A stretch of DNA of 64,000 nt from Phaeobacter porticola (GCF_001888185.1 NZ_CP016364.1:248001-312000); one strand, 5' to 3'. Positions 1-8,978 are shown, counted from the first letter of the stretch. Notes: generated by a model not told the origin, from the sequence alone. A program made the numbers and translations.

Positions 1-31
1 CACGATTTCACCCGGCAAGTGAAATTGCCCT

Positions 32-68
32 ACAGAACAGAACAGCACAAAACAGAATAATACAGAAC
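32..68. repeat. Tandem 5-bp ACAGA-type repeat
   Basis: The stretch reads as a run of five-base units close to ACAGA (ACAGA, ACAGA, ACAGC, ACAAA, ACAGA, then ATAAT and ACAGA). It ends about 75 bases before the first gene and about 30 bases before a DnaA-box sequence. Such short iterated units can be protein-binding sites near a phage replication or regulatory region, but no function is shown here. Confidence 0.5.
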
Positions 69-100
69 ACCTTACTAGCGCAGAACTCTGGCGGGACGCC

Positions 101-109
101 TGTGGATAA
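101..109 (-). promoter_or_regulatory. DnaA-box match
   Basis: The + strand reads TGTGGATAA, the reverse complement of the consensus DnaA box TTATCCACA, with no mismatch. It lies between the ACAGA repeats and the first gene. One box alone may be chance, and it is not evidence of an origin. Confidence 0.4.
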
Positions 110-142
110 CTTGGAATTGCTTAGAAGAAAGGCAGAGCAGAC

Positions 143-727
143 ATGGACGCTAGAGAGCAGCAAGCGGGCGAAAAGCGGGTGCGGGAACACCTGATTGATC
201 CGCTGACCCGGTTGGGGTTGGTGAAGCCATCGGGAATGACCGTGGCGCAATTCAAGGTGATGCAGGACGAACTCTGCGGCAAGCTGGCCTATATGACGGA
301 TCTGAACCTGCAGGCGCTGGCCGAACAGGTGCGATCGATGCCGAGCGGCAAGAGCAAGGATCGGTTTCCGATTGCCGCCAAGGTGCTGGGCTGGGCGGCG
401 CAGATCCAAGCGCCCGCCGATGACGCGTCGCCTTTGTTCCGCGCGGTGTTCGGCGGTGCCCTCGGCAAGGCTGCGATGGCGGAGGATTTCGCGCCGGAAC
501 TGTTGGCGCATCTGAGGAGCCACCGGGTGTGGCCGCGCGAATACGATGTGCGCCAGATCCGCGAGCGGTCAGTTGAGGCCAAGCGGCGCATCACTCGGAT
601 GATTGAGTCAGAGCAGCGCGGCGGTGTCGTATCTGGGGAAGATCAGCGGCTGCGGGCTGCGCGGGTGCAGGCAGCAGAGAAGTGCCGGCGCATTGTTGCG
701 ATCGTCGAGAATGGCGGTGCAGCATGA
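143..727 (+). CDS. Hypothetical phage protein
   Basis: A 194-residue protein I do not recognise. It is rich in Arg, Ala and Glu, mostly helical in appearance, and has no membrane segment or obvious catalytic motif. It sits at the end of the early side of the prophage, and its stop overlaps the start of the next gene (ATGA), so the two are translationally coupled. That position would fit a small replication or regulatory accessory protein, but this is inference only. Confidence 0.7.
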   Translation: MDAREQQAGEKRVREHLIDPLTRLGLVKPSGMTVAQFKVMQDELCGKLAYMTDLNLQALAEQVRSMPSGKSKDRFPIAAKVLGWAAQIQAPADDASPLFRAVFGGALGKAAMAEDFAPELLAHLRSHRVWPREYDVRQIRERSVEAKRRITRMIESEQRGGVVSGEDQRLRAARVQAAEKCRRIVAIVENGGAA

Positions 728-1446
728 CCGAACATGTGGTGATCGTCGCGTCCGACGGTGTTGCGCGGCTACAGGCAGAGGCGGATCGAATTGCCGCGAT
801 CAAGGCACGCGGTGCTGTGCCTTCGGCCTGTGGTGATGAAATACCTGAAGCGCCAGCGCGGGGGGCTTTTCGGGTATTTGAGCCTATGCGGTTGAGGTCT
901 GTTGGTTCCGGCGAATATGAAGCGCAGCATGTTGGATATCGTGGTCGATCGGCAATTCGCAATGCCGACGTGTTCGACGTGATGGCAGCGGCGGTGGCGC
1001 GAAAGAAAAAGTCACCGCCGTTCACGCCTGGTCAGGTCGCAATGGGCCGCCACTATCGCGATCTGATTGAACGCCATGCTTGCGCTGGGTTGCGGTGTTC
1101 GTCTCTTGAGGCAGTGCGTTCGGGGGGCGGTGGACAGGGAGGTGAGTTCGTTGATGCAGTGCTTCGTGATCGTGAGGAGATCACGTTGATGCGTCGGCGG
1201 ATCGGCACCGGCAGCGCGATAGAGGTGCGCAGGGTGCGCCCGAGTAAGCGCGGGTCACGAACGACGATCACCAATCAGCGTCTTGTCGATATGGTTTGTA
1301 TTGAAGGCAAATCGTTACGCGATGTTCTCGAAGCTCACGGCTGGTCGGTCTATGGGGAGACGACTAAGGCTGTCCGACAGGCTTTGGCTGGCTTGCTGGA
1401 TGCAATGGCTGGCCCAGCGTACACTGGGCATATTCAGTCGCTATGA
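724..1446 (+). CDS. Phage protein with C-terminal helix-turn-helix, possible late regulator
   Basis: The protein has 240 residues from the ATG that overlaps the upstream stop. The N-terminal part is unrecognised. The C-terminal third (from TNQRLVDMVCIEG onward) looks like a helix-turn-helix: a short helix, the turn GKSLRDVLEAHGWSVYG, then a basic recognition-like helix. It lies directly before a promoter-like element and a terminator that precede the head genes, the position of antiterminator Q in lambda. A late-gene regulator is therefore my inference, not a family assignment. Confidence 0.6.
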   Translation: MTEHVVIVASDGVARLQAEADRIAAIKARGAVPSACGDEIPEAPARGAFRVFEPMRLRSVGSGEYEAQHVGYRGRSAIRNADVFDVMAAAVARKKKSPPFTPGQVAMGRHYRDLIERHACAGLRCSSLEAVRSGGGGQGGEFVDAVLRDREEITLMRRRIGTGSAIEVRRVRPSKRGSRTTITNQRLVDMVCIEGKSLRDVLEAHGWSVYGETTKAVRQALAGLLDAMAGPAYTGHIQSL

Positions 1447-1456
1447 AGAAAGGGGC

Positions 1457-1487
1457 TTGACCCTTACCTCATCTGCGAGGCATGAAT
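1457..1487 (+). promoter_or_regulatory. Possible late promoter
   Basis: A TTGACC -35-like hexamer is followed after 19 bases by ATGAAT, a weak -10. The -35 is good and the -10 and spacing are poor. The position just after the putative late regulator and before a terminator is what makes it worth listing. Confidence 0.3.
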
Positions 1488-1505
1488 AGTACATCATCAC
1501 GAAAT

Positions 1506-1540
1506 GCGCCCACGGGGAACCGGCGGGCGCTTTTGCTTTT
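1506..1540 (+). terminator. Rho-independent terminator before the late operon
   Basis: The hairpin has GCGCCC at 1506-1511 pairing with GGGCGC at 1525-1530. An inner CGG/CCG pair caps it with a GGAA tetraloop, and TTTTGCTTTT follows. It lies ahead of the head genes, so late transcription must either start after it or read through it, as with lambda tR'. An upstream ATG at 1504 would lie inside this hairpin, which argues for the 1552 start of the next gene. Confidence 0.65.
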
Positions 1541-1551
1541 GGGGGGTGTCG

Positions 1552-2292
1552 ATGTCCGGGCTTGATATGAGTTTGCACATGGACACCGGCGATTTCATCA
1601 AGGGATCTGATGAAATCCAGCGCAAGCAATTGCCGATGGCAACGGCGTGGGCCTTGAATGACACGGCACAGGACGTGTTGGAGCATATCCAGCACCGGAT
1701 GGAAGTCGTCTTTGATGAACCGACGCGGTTCACAAAGAACGCATTCCATGTTTGGCGGGCCAAAAAATCAAACCTGGTCGCCAAGGTCCAGGAGCGGCCA
1801 TCGGTAGGCAGCAAGCACTATCTGAAGGTGCAGGAACGCGGCGGGCGCAGGCCAAAAACTGGTCTGGAGCGGATGCTTTCATCCTCGCTGGCCTATGACG
1901 GTTTCTTGGCCGCAATCGCCCCGGCGGCTGGTGCCAAGCGCAACCGCTTCGGCAACTGGGCACCGGGCCAGCGCAATCAAGCGATCTCGGCCATCAAGGG
2001 GTGGAGCGAAACCGGGTACAAGGCCAACGCCACCAAAGACAGCGCGGCCCGCAACCCATCGCGCGCCGCATATTTCGTACCGCAAAAGAGTTCGAAGCTC
2101 TCGCCCGGTATTTACAAGCGCACGGGTAGGGGGAAGCGGGAAAAAATTGTGAAGATCGCCCACTTTCTGGACAGCCTGCCGAGCTATTCGAAACGGCTTG
2201 GCTTCCATGATGGTGCTGAGCAGGTGTTTGAAAGCCAGTTCCCGATGCACTTCAGGCGCGCATTCAAAAAAGCGATGTCCACCCGCCGATAG
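1552..2292 (+). CDS. Phage structural protein, possibly minor tail protein Z-like
   Basis: The protein has 246 residues from the ATG at 1552, which follows a G-rich ribosome binding site; the earlier ATG at 1504 is within a terminator. The N-terminal region (PMATAWALNDTAQDVLEHIQ) resembles the start of lambda gpZ-type tail completion proteins, which begin with an alternating helix of Ala, Asn and Thr. The C-terminus is basic. If it is gpZ-like, it is displaced: lambda places Z between the FII and U genes, whereas here it precedes terminase. The family call is tentative. Confidence 0.5.
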   Translation: MSGLDMSLHMDTGDFIKGSDEIQRKQLPMATAWALNDTAQDVLEHIQHRMEVVFDEPTRFTKNAFHVWRAKKSNLVAKVQERPSVGSKHYLKVQERGGRRPKTGLERMLSSSLAYDGFLAAIAPAAGAKRNRFGNWAPGQRNQAISAIKGWSETGYKANATKDSAARNPSRAAYFVPQKSSKLSPGIYKRTGRGKREKIVKIAHFLDSLPSYSKRLGFHDGAEQVFESQFPMHFRRAFKKAMSTRR

Positions 2293-2421
2293 GCCCTTGG
2301 GTCCTTCCTGGGGATTGGCTGCACGCGGGTAATTCGCACCCCGATCCATTCAAGTGTTTGTTGTTTTTCAATGCTTTGGGTTGTGGTTCTTGTTGATGTT
2401 TGAGCGGAGGAAGGTGAACCG
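2293..2421. other. Intergenic stretch before terminase
   Basis: These 129 bases hold no gene. A packaging cos or pac site would be expected near here in a lambda-like phage, but I see no sequence that I can defend as one. An AGCGGAGGAAGG purine-rich ribosome binding site lies just before the next start. Confidence 0.5.
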
Positions 2422-3075
2422 ATGACGGAATTGATCACGTTGGACAGCGGGGAGGTGATTGATCTTTCACGCTACCCGTTGCCCAGCGGGATTGAGGATG
2501 AGGTTTACAACATCCAGCTGATGGCCAAGGCCATGAACACCAGCACGGTAACGGTTAACAAGTGGATCGATGCCGGAATGCCGGTCGAGAATCCCGGCGG
2601 AAATGGTCGCTCCTACGAGCTGCGGTTTTCTCATTGCTACGCCTGGCGCAAATGGCGTGAGGGTAAGGATCAAGCGGCTGTAAAGGCGAAGGCCAGCAGT
2701 GCAGCGCAAAAGGCCATGCTGTTTGTCGGTGAAGATGATGAGGCCGCAGCTGATAACGCGCTCTCGGCAAAAGAGGTGCGTGAATGGTCAGAGGCCGTGA
2801 TCCTGCGCGATAAGGCAGCGTTGCAGCGCGGGGATCTGATCAAGCGCGGTGATGTTCAGGGCGTCATGGAAAAGCTACTCGGTACGGTTCGGCGAACCAT
2901 CACCAATATGCCGGACTGGCTGGAACAGGAATTCAGTCTCAGTCCTCGCCAAGCGGACAAAGCCCAGACCTATGCCGATGGCCTGCTGGATGAATTGCGG
3001 CTGCAATTGGAACGGCAGGGATATCAGACCGCCGACGTCATTGACTTTGGAGACCGCGACACCCTCGCGGAATAA
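2422..3075 (+). CDS. Phage terminase small subunit (Nu1/DUF1441-like)
   Basis: The protein has 217 residues. The N-terminal segment NIQLMAKAMNTSTVTVNKWI (about residues 31-50) is a winged-helix DNA-binding motif as in lambda gpNu1, which recognises the cos region. The middle is Ala-rich and charged, and the C-terminal half is helical, suited to binding the large subunit. Large terminase follows three bases after the stop, and the pairing supports the call. Confidence 0.8.
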   Translation: MTELITLDSGEVIDLSRYPLPSGIEDEVYNIQLMAKAMNTSTVTVNKWIDAGMPVENPGGNGRSYELRFSHCYAWRKWREGKDQAAVKAKASSAAQKAMLFVGEDDEAAADNALSAKEVREWSEAVILRDKAALQRGDLIKRGDVQGVMEKLLGTVRRTITNMPDWLEQEFSLSPRQADKAQTYADGLLDELRLQLERQGYQTADVIDFGDRDTLAE

Positions 3076-3078
3076 GCC

Positions 3079-5232
3079 ATGCTGGAAAATCGAGATCATG
3101 CGCTGGGACAGATCATGGATCTGCCCCCACTGCCGCCGCATACCAAAGCGGGTGAAGTGCTGGCGGATTGCCTGCCGATCCTGGACGCTCCCAGCCGCAT
3201 CACGCCGATCGAGTGTGCCCAGCAGAATGTTCGGGTGGAGGCGCGCGGGGTCTGGCAGAACTACGACCCTGACGTCACGCCCTACATGGTCGAGCCTGCC
3301 AACACGATCCAATCACGCCTCTACAAGGGCGGCGCGTTTGTCGGGCCATCGCAGTCCGGCAAGACCATGGCTTTGATCACTGCGGCGCTGCATCCGGTCA
3401 TCTGCGATCCGTCGCCGACGTTGGTGATGCACATGGATAGGCCCAGCCGGGATCGGTGGGTTGAAGAATCCTTGAACCCGGTCATCCACAACAGCCCAGA
3501 GGTCTATAAGCGGCTCGGCAAGGGTCGCGATGATGACACCTTCAGCCGTAAGCGTTTCCTGGGGATGCGGTTGATGCTTGGGTATCCGACGCCGCAGTGG
3601 CTGTCCTCGGCAAAGTACAAGCTGGTTGCTCTGACCGACTATGACCATTTCCCGCCTGAGCTTGGCGTCCGAAAGGACGCGCCGGAGGGTTCGTCTTTCG
3701 ACATGGCGAAACAGCGGGTTAAAACGTTCCTCAGTCGCGGATTTGTTTTCGCGGAAAGCACCCCGGCGTGGCCCGTTACAGATGAAGATTGGGAGGCTAC
3801 TGAGCAGCACCCACATGAGCTGCCGCCGGTCAAACATGGGATTGTGTTGCTCTACAATGAGGGCACGCGCGGTCGCTGGTATTGGGAATGCCGTGACTGC
3901 CAAGAGCTGTACGAACCTACCGTAGAGCGGTTGGAATATGACAAAACTCTACCGCCGATAGCAGCAGGCGAGACAGCTGTGATGGTTTGCCCGCATTGTG
4001 GTGGGTACGTCGGACCTCAGCACAAGACCGAATTAAACCGCGCCGCCTTGGCGGGTCGCGGCGGTTGGCTCCATGAGACCGAAGACGGTAGCGGCCTGGT
4101 GCCGTTGAATGACAGCCGCATTCGTGGATCCGAGATTGCATCCTGGGCATTGAACGGGGCAGCGGCGACCTTTGCTAAATGGTCGGAGTTGATTTCAAGG
4201 CGTCTGGTTGCAGAGAATGCCCTCGCGAGGCTCGGCGATGAGGTTGCCCTTGCCCGCTACTATTACACCGACGTGGGCGTCCCCTATCACAGGAAGGTCG
4301 ACAAGAAAGAGGGCGAGCTGACTGTCCAGTTCCTCAAGGATAACCTGCGCGAGGCAGAGCGTGGCGTGGCCCCATCGTGGACCCGCTTTATCGTGATCAC
4401 CGTTGACGTTCAGGGATCTTACTTCCCGGTGCAGATCACTGCATTTGGAGAAGAGGGAAAGGCTCAGGTTGTCGATCGGTTTGACCTGACACAACCGCCC
4501 GTAGATGCCCCCAACCGTGGCAGCGGCGATGAGATCCGCCGGTTGGAGCCTGCGCGATACTCCGAGGACTGGAAGGTCCTGGATGGGTTGGCGCAAAAGG
4601 TGGTGCCGATCGAGGGCGAGGATTACGGCCTGAAGCCAGTTCACTGCATCGTGGATTTCCACGGTGAACCCGGCGTCAGTGACAACGCAGAGAAATTCCT
4701 GAAGCGCCGCCGCAAGGAGGACGAAGGGCATATCTGGCGCGTGTCGCGAGGTGAGGGCAAATTCAAGGTTCCATTCCGCATCAAGTATGCAGAGCCGGAA
4801 CGGGGCAGCGGCGGTAAGGCCGCGCGCTCTATTCGCATCCTGACAATGGCCACAGACCGTCTCAAGGATACCTTGGCTGTCTCGCTGAAGCGCGCAACCG
4901 GGGGTGCGGGGCCGTTCCTGTTGCCAAGCTGGATGCGGGAAAACACCGCACTCTTACAAGAGTTTGTCGCGGAACAGCGCACCTCGGACGGTTGGGAAAA
5001 GAAGCCCGGCCAAGTCCGAAACGAGGCGATCGACCTTTCCGTCCAGGCGCGCGCCGGTGCGGAGCACAAGGGCCTGTTGCGCATCGACTGGGCAGCACCG
5101 CCGGAGTGGGCGCTAGGCGGTATTCAAAACGAGTTCGCGGTCGCGCTGTCCGTCGATGAGGGCGAGGCCGCAGAGCCTGCGCGCGAGAAAGAACCACCCG
5201 CGCAGCAATTCGTCAGTTTTCTAAGGAGATGA
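3079..5232 (+). CDS. Phage terminase large subunit (lambda gpA family)
   Basis: The protein has 717 residues, close to lambda gpA in length. The Walker A motif GPSQSGKT is at residues 89-96 in the N-terminal packaging ATPase. A cysteine pair CRDC and a later CPHCGG form a likely zinc-binding insertion typical of gpA-type terminases. The C-terminal half carries the nuclease that cuts the packaged DNA at cos. It pairs with the small subunit upstream and overlaps the gpW-like gene by four bases. Confidence 0.93.
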   Translation: MLENRDHALGQIMDLPPLPPHTKAGEVLADCLPILDAPSRITPIECAQQNVRVEARGVWQNYDPDVTPYMVEPANTIQSRLYKGGAFVGPSQSGKTMALITAALHPVICDPSPTLVMHMDRPSRDRWVEESLNPVIHNSPEVYKRLGKGRDDDTFSRKRFLGMRLMLGYPTPQWLSSAKYKLVALTDYDHFPPELGVRKDAPEGSSFDMAKQRVKTFLSRGFVFAESTPAWPVTDEDWEATEQHPHELPPVKHGIVLLYNEGTRGRWYWECRDCQELYEPTVERLEYDKTLPPIAAGETAVMVCPHCGGYVGPQHKTELNRAALAGRGGWLHETEDGSGLVPLNDSRIRGSEIASWALNGAAATFAKWSELISRRLVAENALARLGDEVALARYYYTDVGVPYHRKVDKKEGELTVQFLKDNLREAERGVAPSWTRFIVITVDVQGSYFPVQITAFGEEGKAQVVDRFDLTQPPVDAPNRGSGDEIRRLEPARYSEDWKVLDGLAQKVVPIEGEDYGLKPVHCIVDFHGEPGVSDNAEKFLKRRRKEDEGHIWRVSRGEGKFKVPFRIKYAEPERGSGGKAARSIRILTMATDRLKDTLAVSLKRATGGAGPFLLPSWMRENTALLQEFVAEQRTSDGWEKKPGQVRNEAIDLSVQARAGAEHKGLLRIDWAAPPEWALGGIQNEFAVALSVDEGEAAEPAREKEPPAQQFVSFLRR

Positions 5233-5435
5233 TGGGCATGTACTCGCAAGATCAATTGCAGAAACTGAAGGATGCCTATGCCAAGGGTGTCCTGTCCGTG
5301 GAGTTGGCGGGCGAAAAAGTCACCTTCACCAGCGGCTCGGAAATGCGCCGGCGCATCCGAGATATTGAGGGCACCATCTCTGGTGGCGGAAACGAGATGA
5401 CCGTCTCCTACACGACAACGGGACGGGGTTACTGA
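5229..5435 (+). CDS. Head-tail connector protein gpW-like
   Basis: A 68-residue protein between terminase and portal, exactly where lambda places gpW. The sequence has the gpW pattern of an N-terminal helix (QDQLQKLKDAYAKG), a short beta hairpin around EKVTFTSG, then a second helix. gpW plugs the portal after DNA packaging and lets the tail attach. Both of its ends overlap its neighbours, which indicates tight translational coupling. Confidence 0.85.
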   Translation: MMGMYSQDQLQKLKDAYAKGVLSVELAGEKVTFTSGSEMRRRIRDIEGTISGGGNEMTVSYTTTGRGY

Positions 5436-6904
5436 TGCGCTGGCTTGATAAAGCGGTGCTGGCAATCAGCCCGGAACGGGGGTTGGCGCGTGTCAAGGCG
5501 CGGAGTGCGGCCCACACTCTGATGAACTATGACGCGGCATCAAAGGGGCGGCGCACATATGGGTGGAAATCACCGGGCACATCTGCCGACAGTGCAGCGC
5601 TTGGCAGCCGCTCCCGCCTGCGCAACCTAAGCCGGGATTTTATGCGAAACCGCGCCCTTGCGGTGCGTGGCCGGGATGTGACTTCCGGCAATGTCGTTGG
5701 CACCGGCATCCGCCCTTCCGTCCGTATGGAACAGGGGCAAGAAGACCGCGCAAGTGAGGCGATGGAAGTGGTCCAAGATCACCTTCTAACGTCTGCAATC
5801 GACACGTATGGCGTCAGCGACATCCTCGGCCTTCAGACTCTGGTGATGAATACGGTTTTCACCGATGGCGAAATCCTTGTGCGCCGCCGCATGCGCAACA
5901 CACTGTTTGACCCAAATCTGAAATTGCCGTTTCAGGTTCAGCTCATGGAGGTGGATCACCTTGATGAAAGCATAACCAGCAACGGCAATAACGATGTGAT
6001 CGAAGGGATCGAGTACGGGCCTACCGGGAAGGCGGTCGCCTACCATCTTTTTGACCAGCATCCGGGCGAGGTCGGATGGCGGCGGCGTCGCAAGATGACC
6101 AGCACGCGCGTGCCTGCGGAGCAGATCTTGCACATCCGCCGGATTGAGCGCCCAGGTCAGATGCGCGGCATTCCGTGGCTTGCGCCGGTCATGACCACCC
6201 TTGGTGAGATCAGTGACTATCAGGATTCGCAGATCCTCAAGCAGAAGATCGGATCTCTGCTGGCGTTTTTCGTCAAGTCTGGTGCTGACGGAAAAACATA
6301 CGCCGGTGCGCAGCTGAGCCATTTGGAACCGGGGGCGATTGTAGGGCTGGCAGAAGGGCAGGAAGTCACGCCCTCAGAACCACCAAAGGTCGATGGCTAC
6401 CAGGAGTTCATGAACCAGGCGATCCGAACCATCGCGGTGGGGTTGGGCCTGAGCTATGAGAGCTTCGGGGATCTGCGCGGGGTGAATTTCAGCTCCGGCA
6501 AGATGGGGCGCATTGAGATGGATCGCTTTGTCGAGATCTGGCAGCGCGCGATCATCATTACGCAATTCTGCATGGGGGTCTCGCGTTGGACGCGGGATGG
6601 CTGGCGTCTGGTGGAAGCCTCCAAGGGTCTCGCGCCGGTTCCAAAGTCGATCGACTGGACAGCCCCGAAACGCCCGATGATCGACCCGGCAAAAGAGATC
6701 GGCGCGGCTGTCGATGAGATCGAAGCCGGATTGACAAGCCTGCAGCGAAAACAGCGGGAACTTGGATACGACCCCGACGTGATTGCGCGCGAACGGGAGG
6801 AAGACGCCAATCGCGGCGGCACCCCAGCGGCTCCGGCCAACAGAAACCAGCGCCCCCCAGAGGACGAAACCATCGAAGAGGATGAGGAAGATGAACGGCA
6901 ATGA
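5435..6904 (+). CDS. Phage portal protein (lambda gpB family)
   Basis: The protein has 489 residues. This family forms the dodecameric ring at the capsid vertex through which DNA passes. Support comes from its position after gpW, its length, and segments such as GIPWLAPVMTTLGEISDYQD and SYESFGDLRGVNFSSGKMGR, which are characteristic of lambda-type portals. The C-terminus is acidic (EDETIEEDEEDE). It overlaps the next gene by 14 bases. Confidence 0.93.
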   Translation: MRWLDKAVLAISPERGLARVKARSAAHTLMNYDAASKGRRTYGWKSPGTSADSAALGSRSRLRNLSRDFMRNRALAVRGRDVTSGNVVGTGIRPSVRMEQGQEDRASEAMEVVQDHLLTSAIDTYGVSDILGLQTLVMNTVFTDGEILVRRRMRNTLFDPNLKLPFQVQLMEVDHLDESITSNGNNDVIEGIEYGPTGKAVAYHLFDQHPGEVGWRRRRKMTSTRVPAEQILHIRRIERPGQMRGIPWLAPVMTTLGEISDYQDSQILKQKIGSLLAFFVKSGADGKTYAGAQLSHLEPGAIVGLAEGQEVTPSEPPKVDGYQEFMNQAIRTIAVGLGLSYESFGDLRGVNFSSGKMGRIEMDRFVEIWQRAIIITQFCMGVSRWTRDGWRLVEASKGLAPVPKSIDWTAPKRPMIDPAKEIGAAVDEIEAGLTSLQRKQRELGYDPDVIAREREEDANRGGTPAAPANRNQRPPEDETIEEDEEDERQ

Positions 6905-8978
6905 TTTGATCCTGAACGGTGAAATCGTTCTGGAAGGTTACATCCACGACCATGAGACCTGCGAATGGATGGGGCCTGGGTATTTCTCCAGTCGGATGGT
7001 GCGTGATGCGCTTTCGTCCTTCTCCGGCGACGTGACAGTGCGGGTTAACTCCAATGGTGGCGACCCCTTTGAGGGGGAGGCAACGCGGGCCGCGTTCGAA
7101 GCCCATTCGGGCAAGGTCACTGTTTTGGTCAACGGCATGGCCGCGAGCGCGGCCTCTCTGCTGATCATGGGGGCTGACCAGATCGAAATGTCCGCCGGTT
7201 CGTTCATCATGATCCACGATCCGTCGGGTGGATGCTGGGGCACGGCAGAGGCGCACGAGGCAGAGGCGGAGCGGCTTCGCACCCTCGCCAGCACCTATGC
7301 CGATGTCTACGCGGCTCGATCGGGGCGGTCGAGCAATGAGGTCAAGGCGATGATGACCGCCGAGACCTACCTGAATGCAGCGAAGGCGGTGGAAACCGGC
7401 TTTGCCGATGCCCTTATCGGCAGCTCAAAATCAGACGTGCCAGAGGATGAGGCATTGGCAGCGGTGCAAACCGAAATGGCCCGCCACCATCGCCAGTATC
7501 TCATGGCCATGCAGCATTTTCGCGCATTGGGCGGCAAGCCCGGTGCGAAACCACAGGTCAGTATGACCGCTTCACAGGAGGCTCAAGAGATGCCGAACGA
7601 TACCAATCAGCAGACCCCCAATCCAACGCCCTCGGTCACGCCGCCTGAAGGTGCCGCGCCTGAGACCACCATGACCAACACGCCCGAAATTGAACTGGCT
7701 GTGCAGGCAGAGCGCCAGCGTCAGACCGCTATCCGCACGATGGCAGCACCGTATCGCGAATCCGGGCAGTTGGCGCAGATGCAGATCGACACTGTCATTG
7801 ATCAGGGCCTCACGGTGGAAGCCGCAGGGGCACGTTTCATGACCCTTATGGCGGCAACGCCTGATCGCGTTGTGCCGGCCGCACCGATTGGCGCACGTCA
7901 GGATGAAGCCGAAACCCGCATGGAAGGCATGATCCAGGCGCTGATGTCCGACTATACCGGGCCGGGTGAGCAGTTCCGTGGGATGCGGGTGCGGGGGCTT
8001 GCAATGGAGCTGGGCGGCGGCTCCAGCTTCGATACATTCGCGCAGGTTCAGCGCGGTATGCGCTCCACCACAATGATGGGCGGCGCGCATGGCGTTAGCG
8101 ACTTTGCCTATATCACCACTGAAGTAATGAACCGCAGCCTGATTGCGGCCTATGAGCGGCGCACTGCAAATTGGCAGGTTCTGACCGGCACGCCGATGCA
8201 GGCCAGCGATTTCCGCGAACTGCATGCGGCGCGCTTCGGCGGGGATTTCCAGCTCAAGAAAGTCCGCGAGAACGGCGAATATGAAGAGGCCACCCTTGCA
8301 GATGAGGCGGAGGGCCTGAAGGTCGAGCGCCGTGGCCGGACCATCAACCTGACCTTTGAAGCGGTCATGAATGATGACATGGGCGCGTTCAATCGCATTC
8401 CCACTGATTTTGCGATGGCCGCACGGCTCATGGAAGCGTCCATGGTCTGGGCGCTGCTGCGCTCCAATGCGGTGCTGAAATCTGATAAAACCGCGCTCTT
8501 CCATGCCAAGCATAAGAACATTGCTCCGGCAGGTTCTATTGGTGCTGAGAGCGTTGGCAAAGCCCGCAAGCTGATGTGGGAACAGAAAGCCTTTGGTTCT
8601 GCGGATGGCGCTGAGGACTTCCTGATGATCGAGCCTGATCTTCTGATTGTTCCCCCGGCGCTGGAAACAGATGCAGGCAAATTTATCGCTGACGTGACCC
8701 CGGCAAAAATGGCTGATGCCAACCCCTGGCGGGCCACGCTGACGCCGGTTGTTGCACCGCATATCGGTTCCGTTGCACAGGGTGGTTCCGACAAGAATTG
8801 GTATGTCGCATCGTCGGATCTGCCGCCGATTGCTGTGGCCTATCTGGAAGGGCATCAAGCCCCAACGGTTCGCACCGTTGAGGGTATGAACCCTGACAAG
8901 GTGACGATGACAGCGCGTCACATCTTCGGTGCGGCTCCGTCAGAGTTCCGCGGCATCGTGAAGGTTCCCGGTCAGTAA
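6891..8978 (+). CDS. ClpP-like prohead protease fused to major capsid protein
   Basis: The protein has 695 residues from the ATG at 6891; an in-frame ATG at 6882 is also possible. Residues 1-200 are a ClpP/S49-type head maturation protease. The likely nucleophile is Ser86 in NGMAASAAS and the likely catalytic His is at 109 in MIHDPSGG. A linker of Pro, Thr and Gln (about 225-270) follows. The C-terminal 400 residues look like a major capsid protein (VQRGMRSTTMMGGAHGVSDF and onward). The protease part must be cut off during head maturation. Fusions of this kind are known, and there is no internal stop or frameshift. Confidence 0.88.
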   Translation: MNGNDLILNGEIVLEGYIHDHETCEWMGPGYFSSRMVRDALSSFSGDVTVRVNSNGGDPFEGEATRAAFEAHSGKVTVLVNGMAASAASLLIMGADQIEMSAGSFIMIHDPSGGCWGTAEAHEAEAERLRTLASTYADVYAARSGRSSNEVKAMMTAETYLNAAKAVETGFADALIGSSKSDVPEDEALAAVQTEMARHHRQYLMAMQHFRALGGKPGAKPQVSMTASQEAQEMPNDTNQQTPNPTPSVTPPEGAAPETTMTNTPEIELAVQAERQRQTAIRTMAAPYRESGQLAQMQIDTVIDQGLTVEAAGARFMTLMAATPDRVVPAAPIGARQDEAETRMEGMIQALMSDYTGPGEQFRGMRVRGLAMELGGGSSFDTFAQVQRGMRSTTMMGGAHGVSDFAYITTEVMNRSLIAAYERRTANWQVLTGTPMQASDFRELHAARFGGDFQLKKVRENGEYEEATLADEAEGLKVERRGRTINLTFEAVMNDDMGAFNRIPTDFAMAARLMEASMVWALLRSNAVLKSDKTALFHAKHKNIAPAGSIGAESVGKARKLMWEQKAFGSADGAEDFLMIEPDLLIVPPALETDAGKFIADVTPAKMADANPWRATLTPVVAPHIGSVAQGGSDKNWYVASSDLPPIAVAYLEGHQAPTVRTVEGMNPDKVTMTARHIFGAAPSEFRGIVKVPGQ

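Noticed and set aside
1504-1551. Upstream ATG for the gene at 1552
   Set aside because: It lies within the terminator hairpin and has no ribosome binding site.
2293-2421. cos or pac packaging site
   Set aside because: Expected by position, but I see no staggered-cut or repeat pattern I could defend.
7572-8921. Long - strand open frame opposite the capsid gene
   Set aside because: It is antisense to a clear protease-capsid gene and its translation is rich in Arg, His and Cys with no family pattern.
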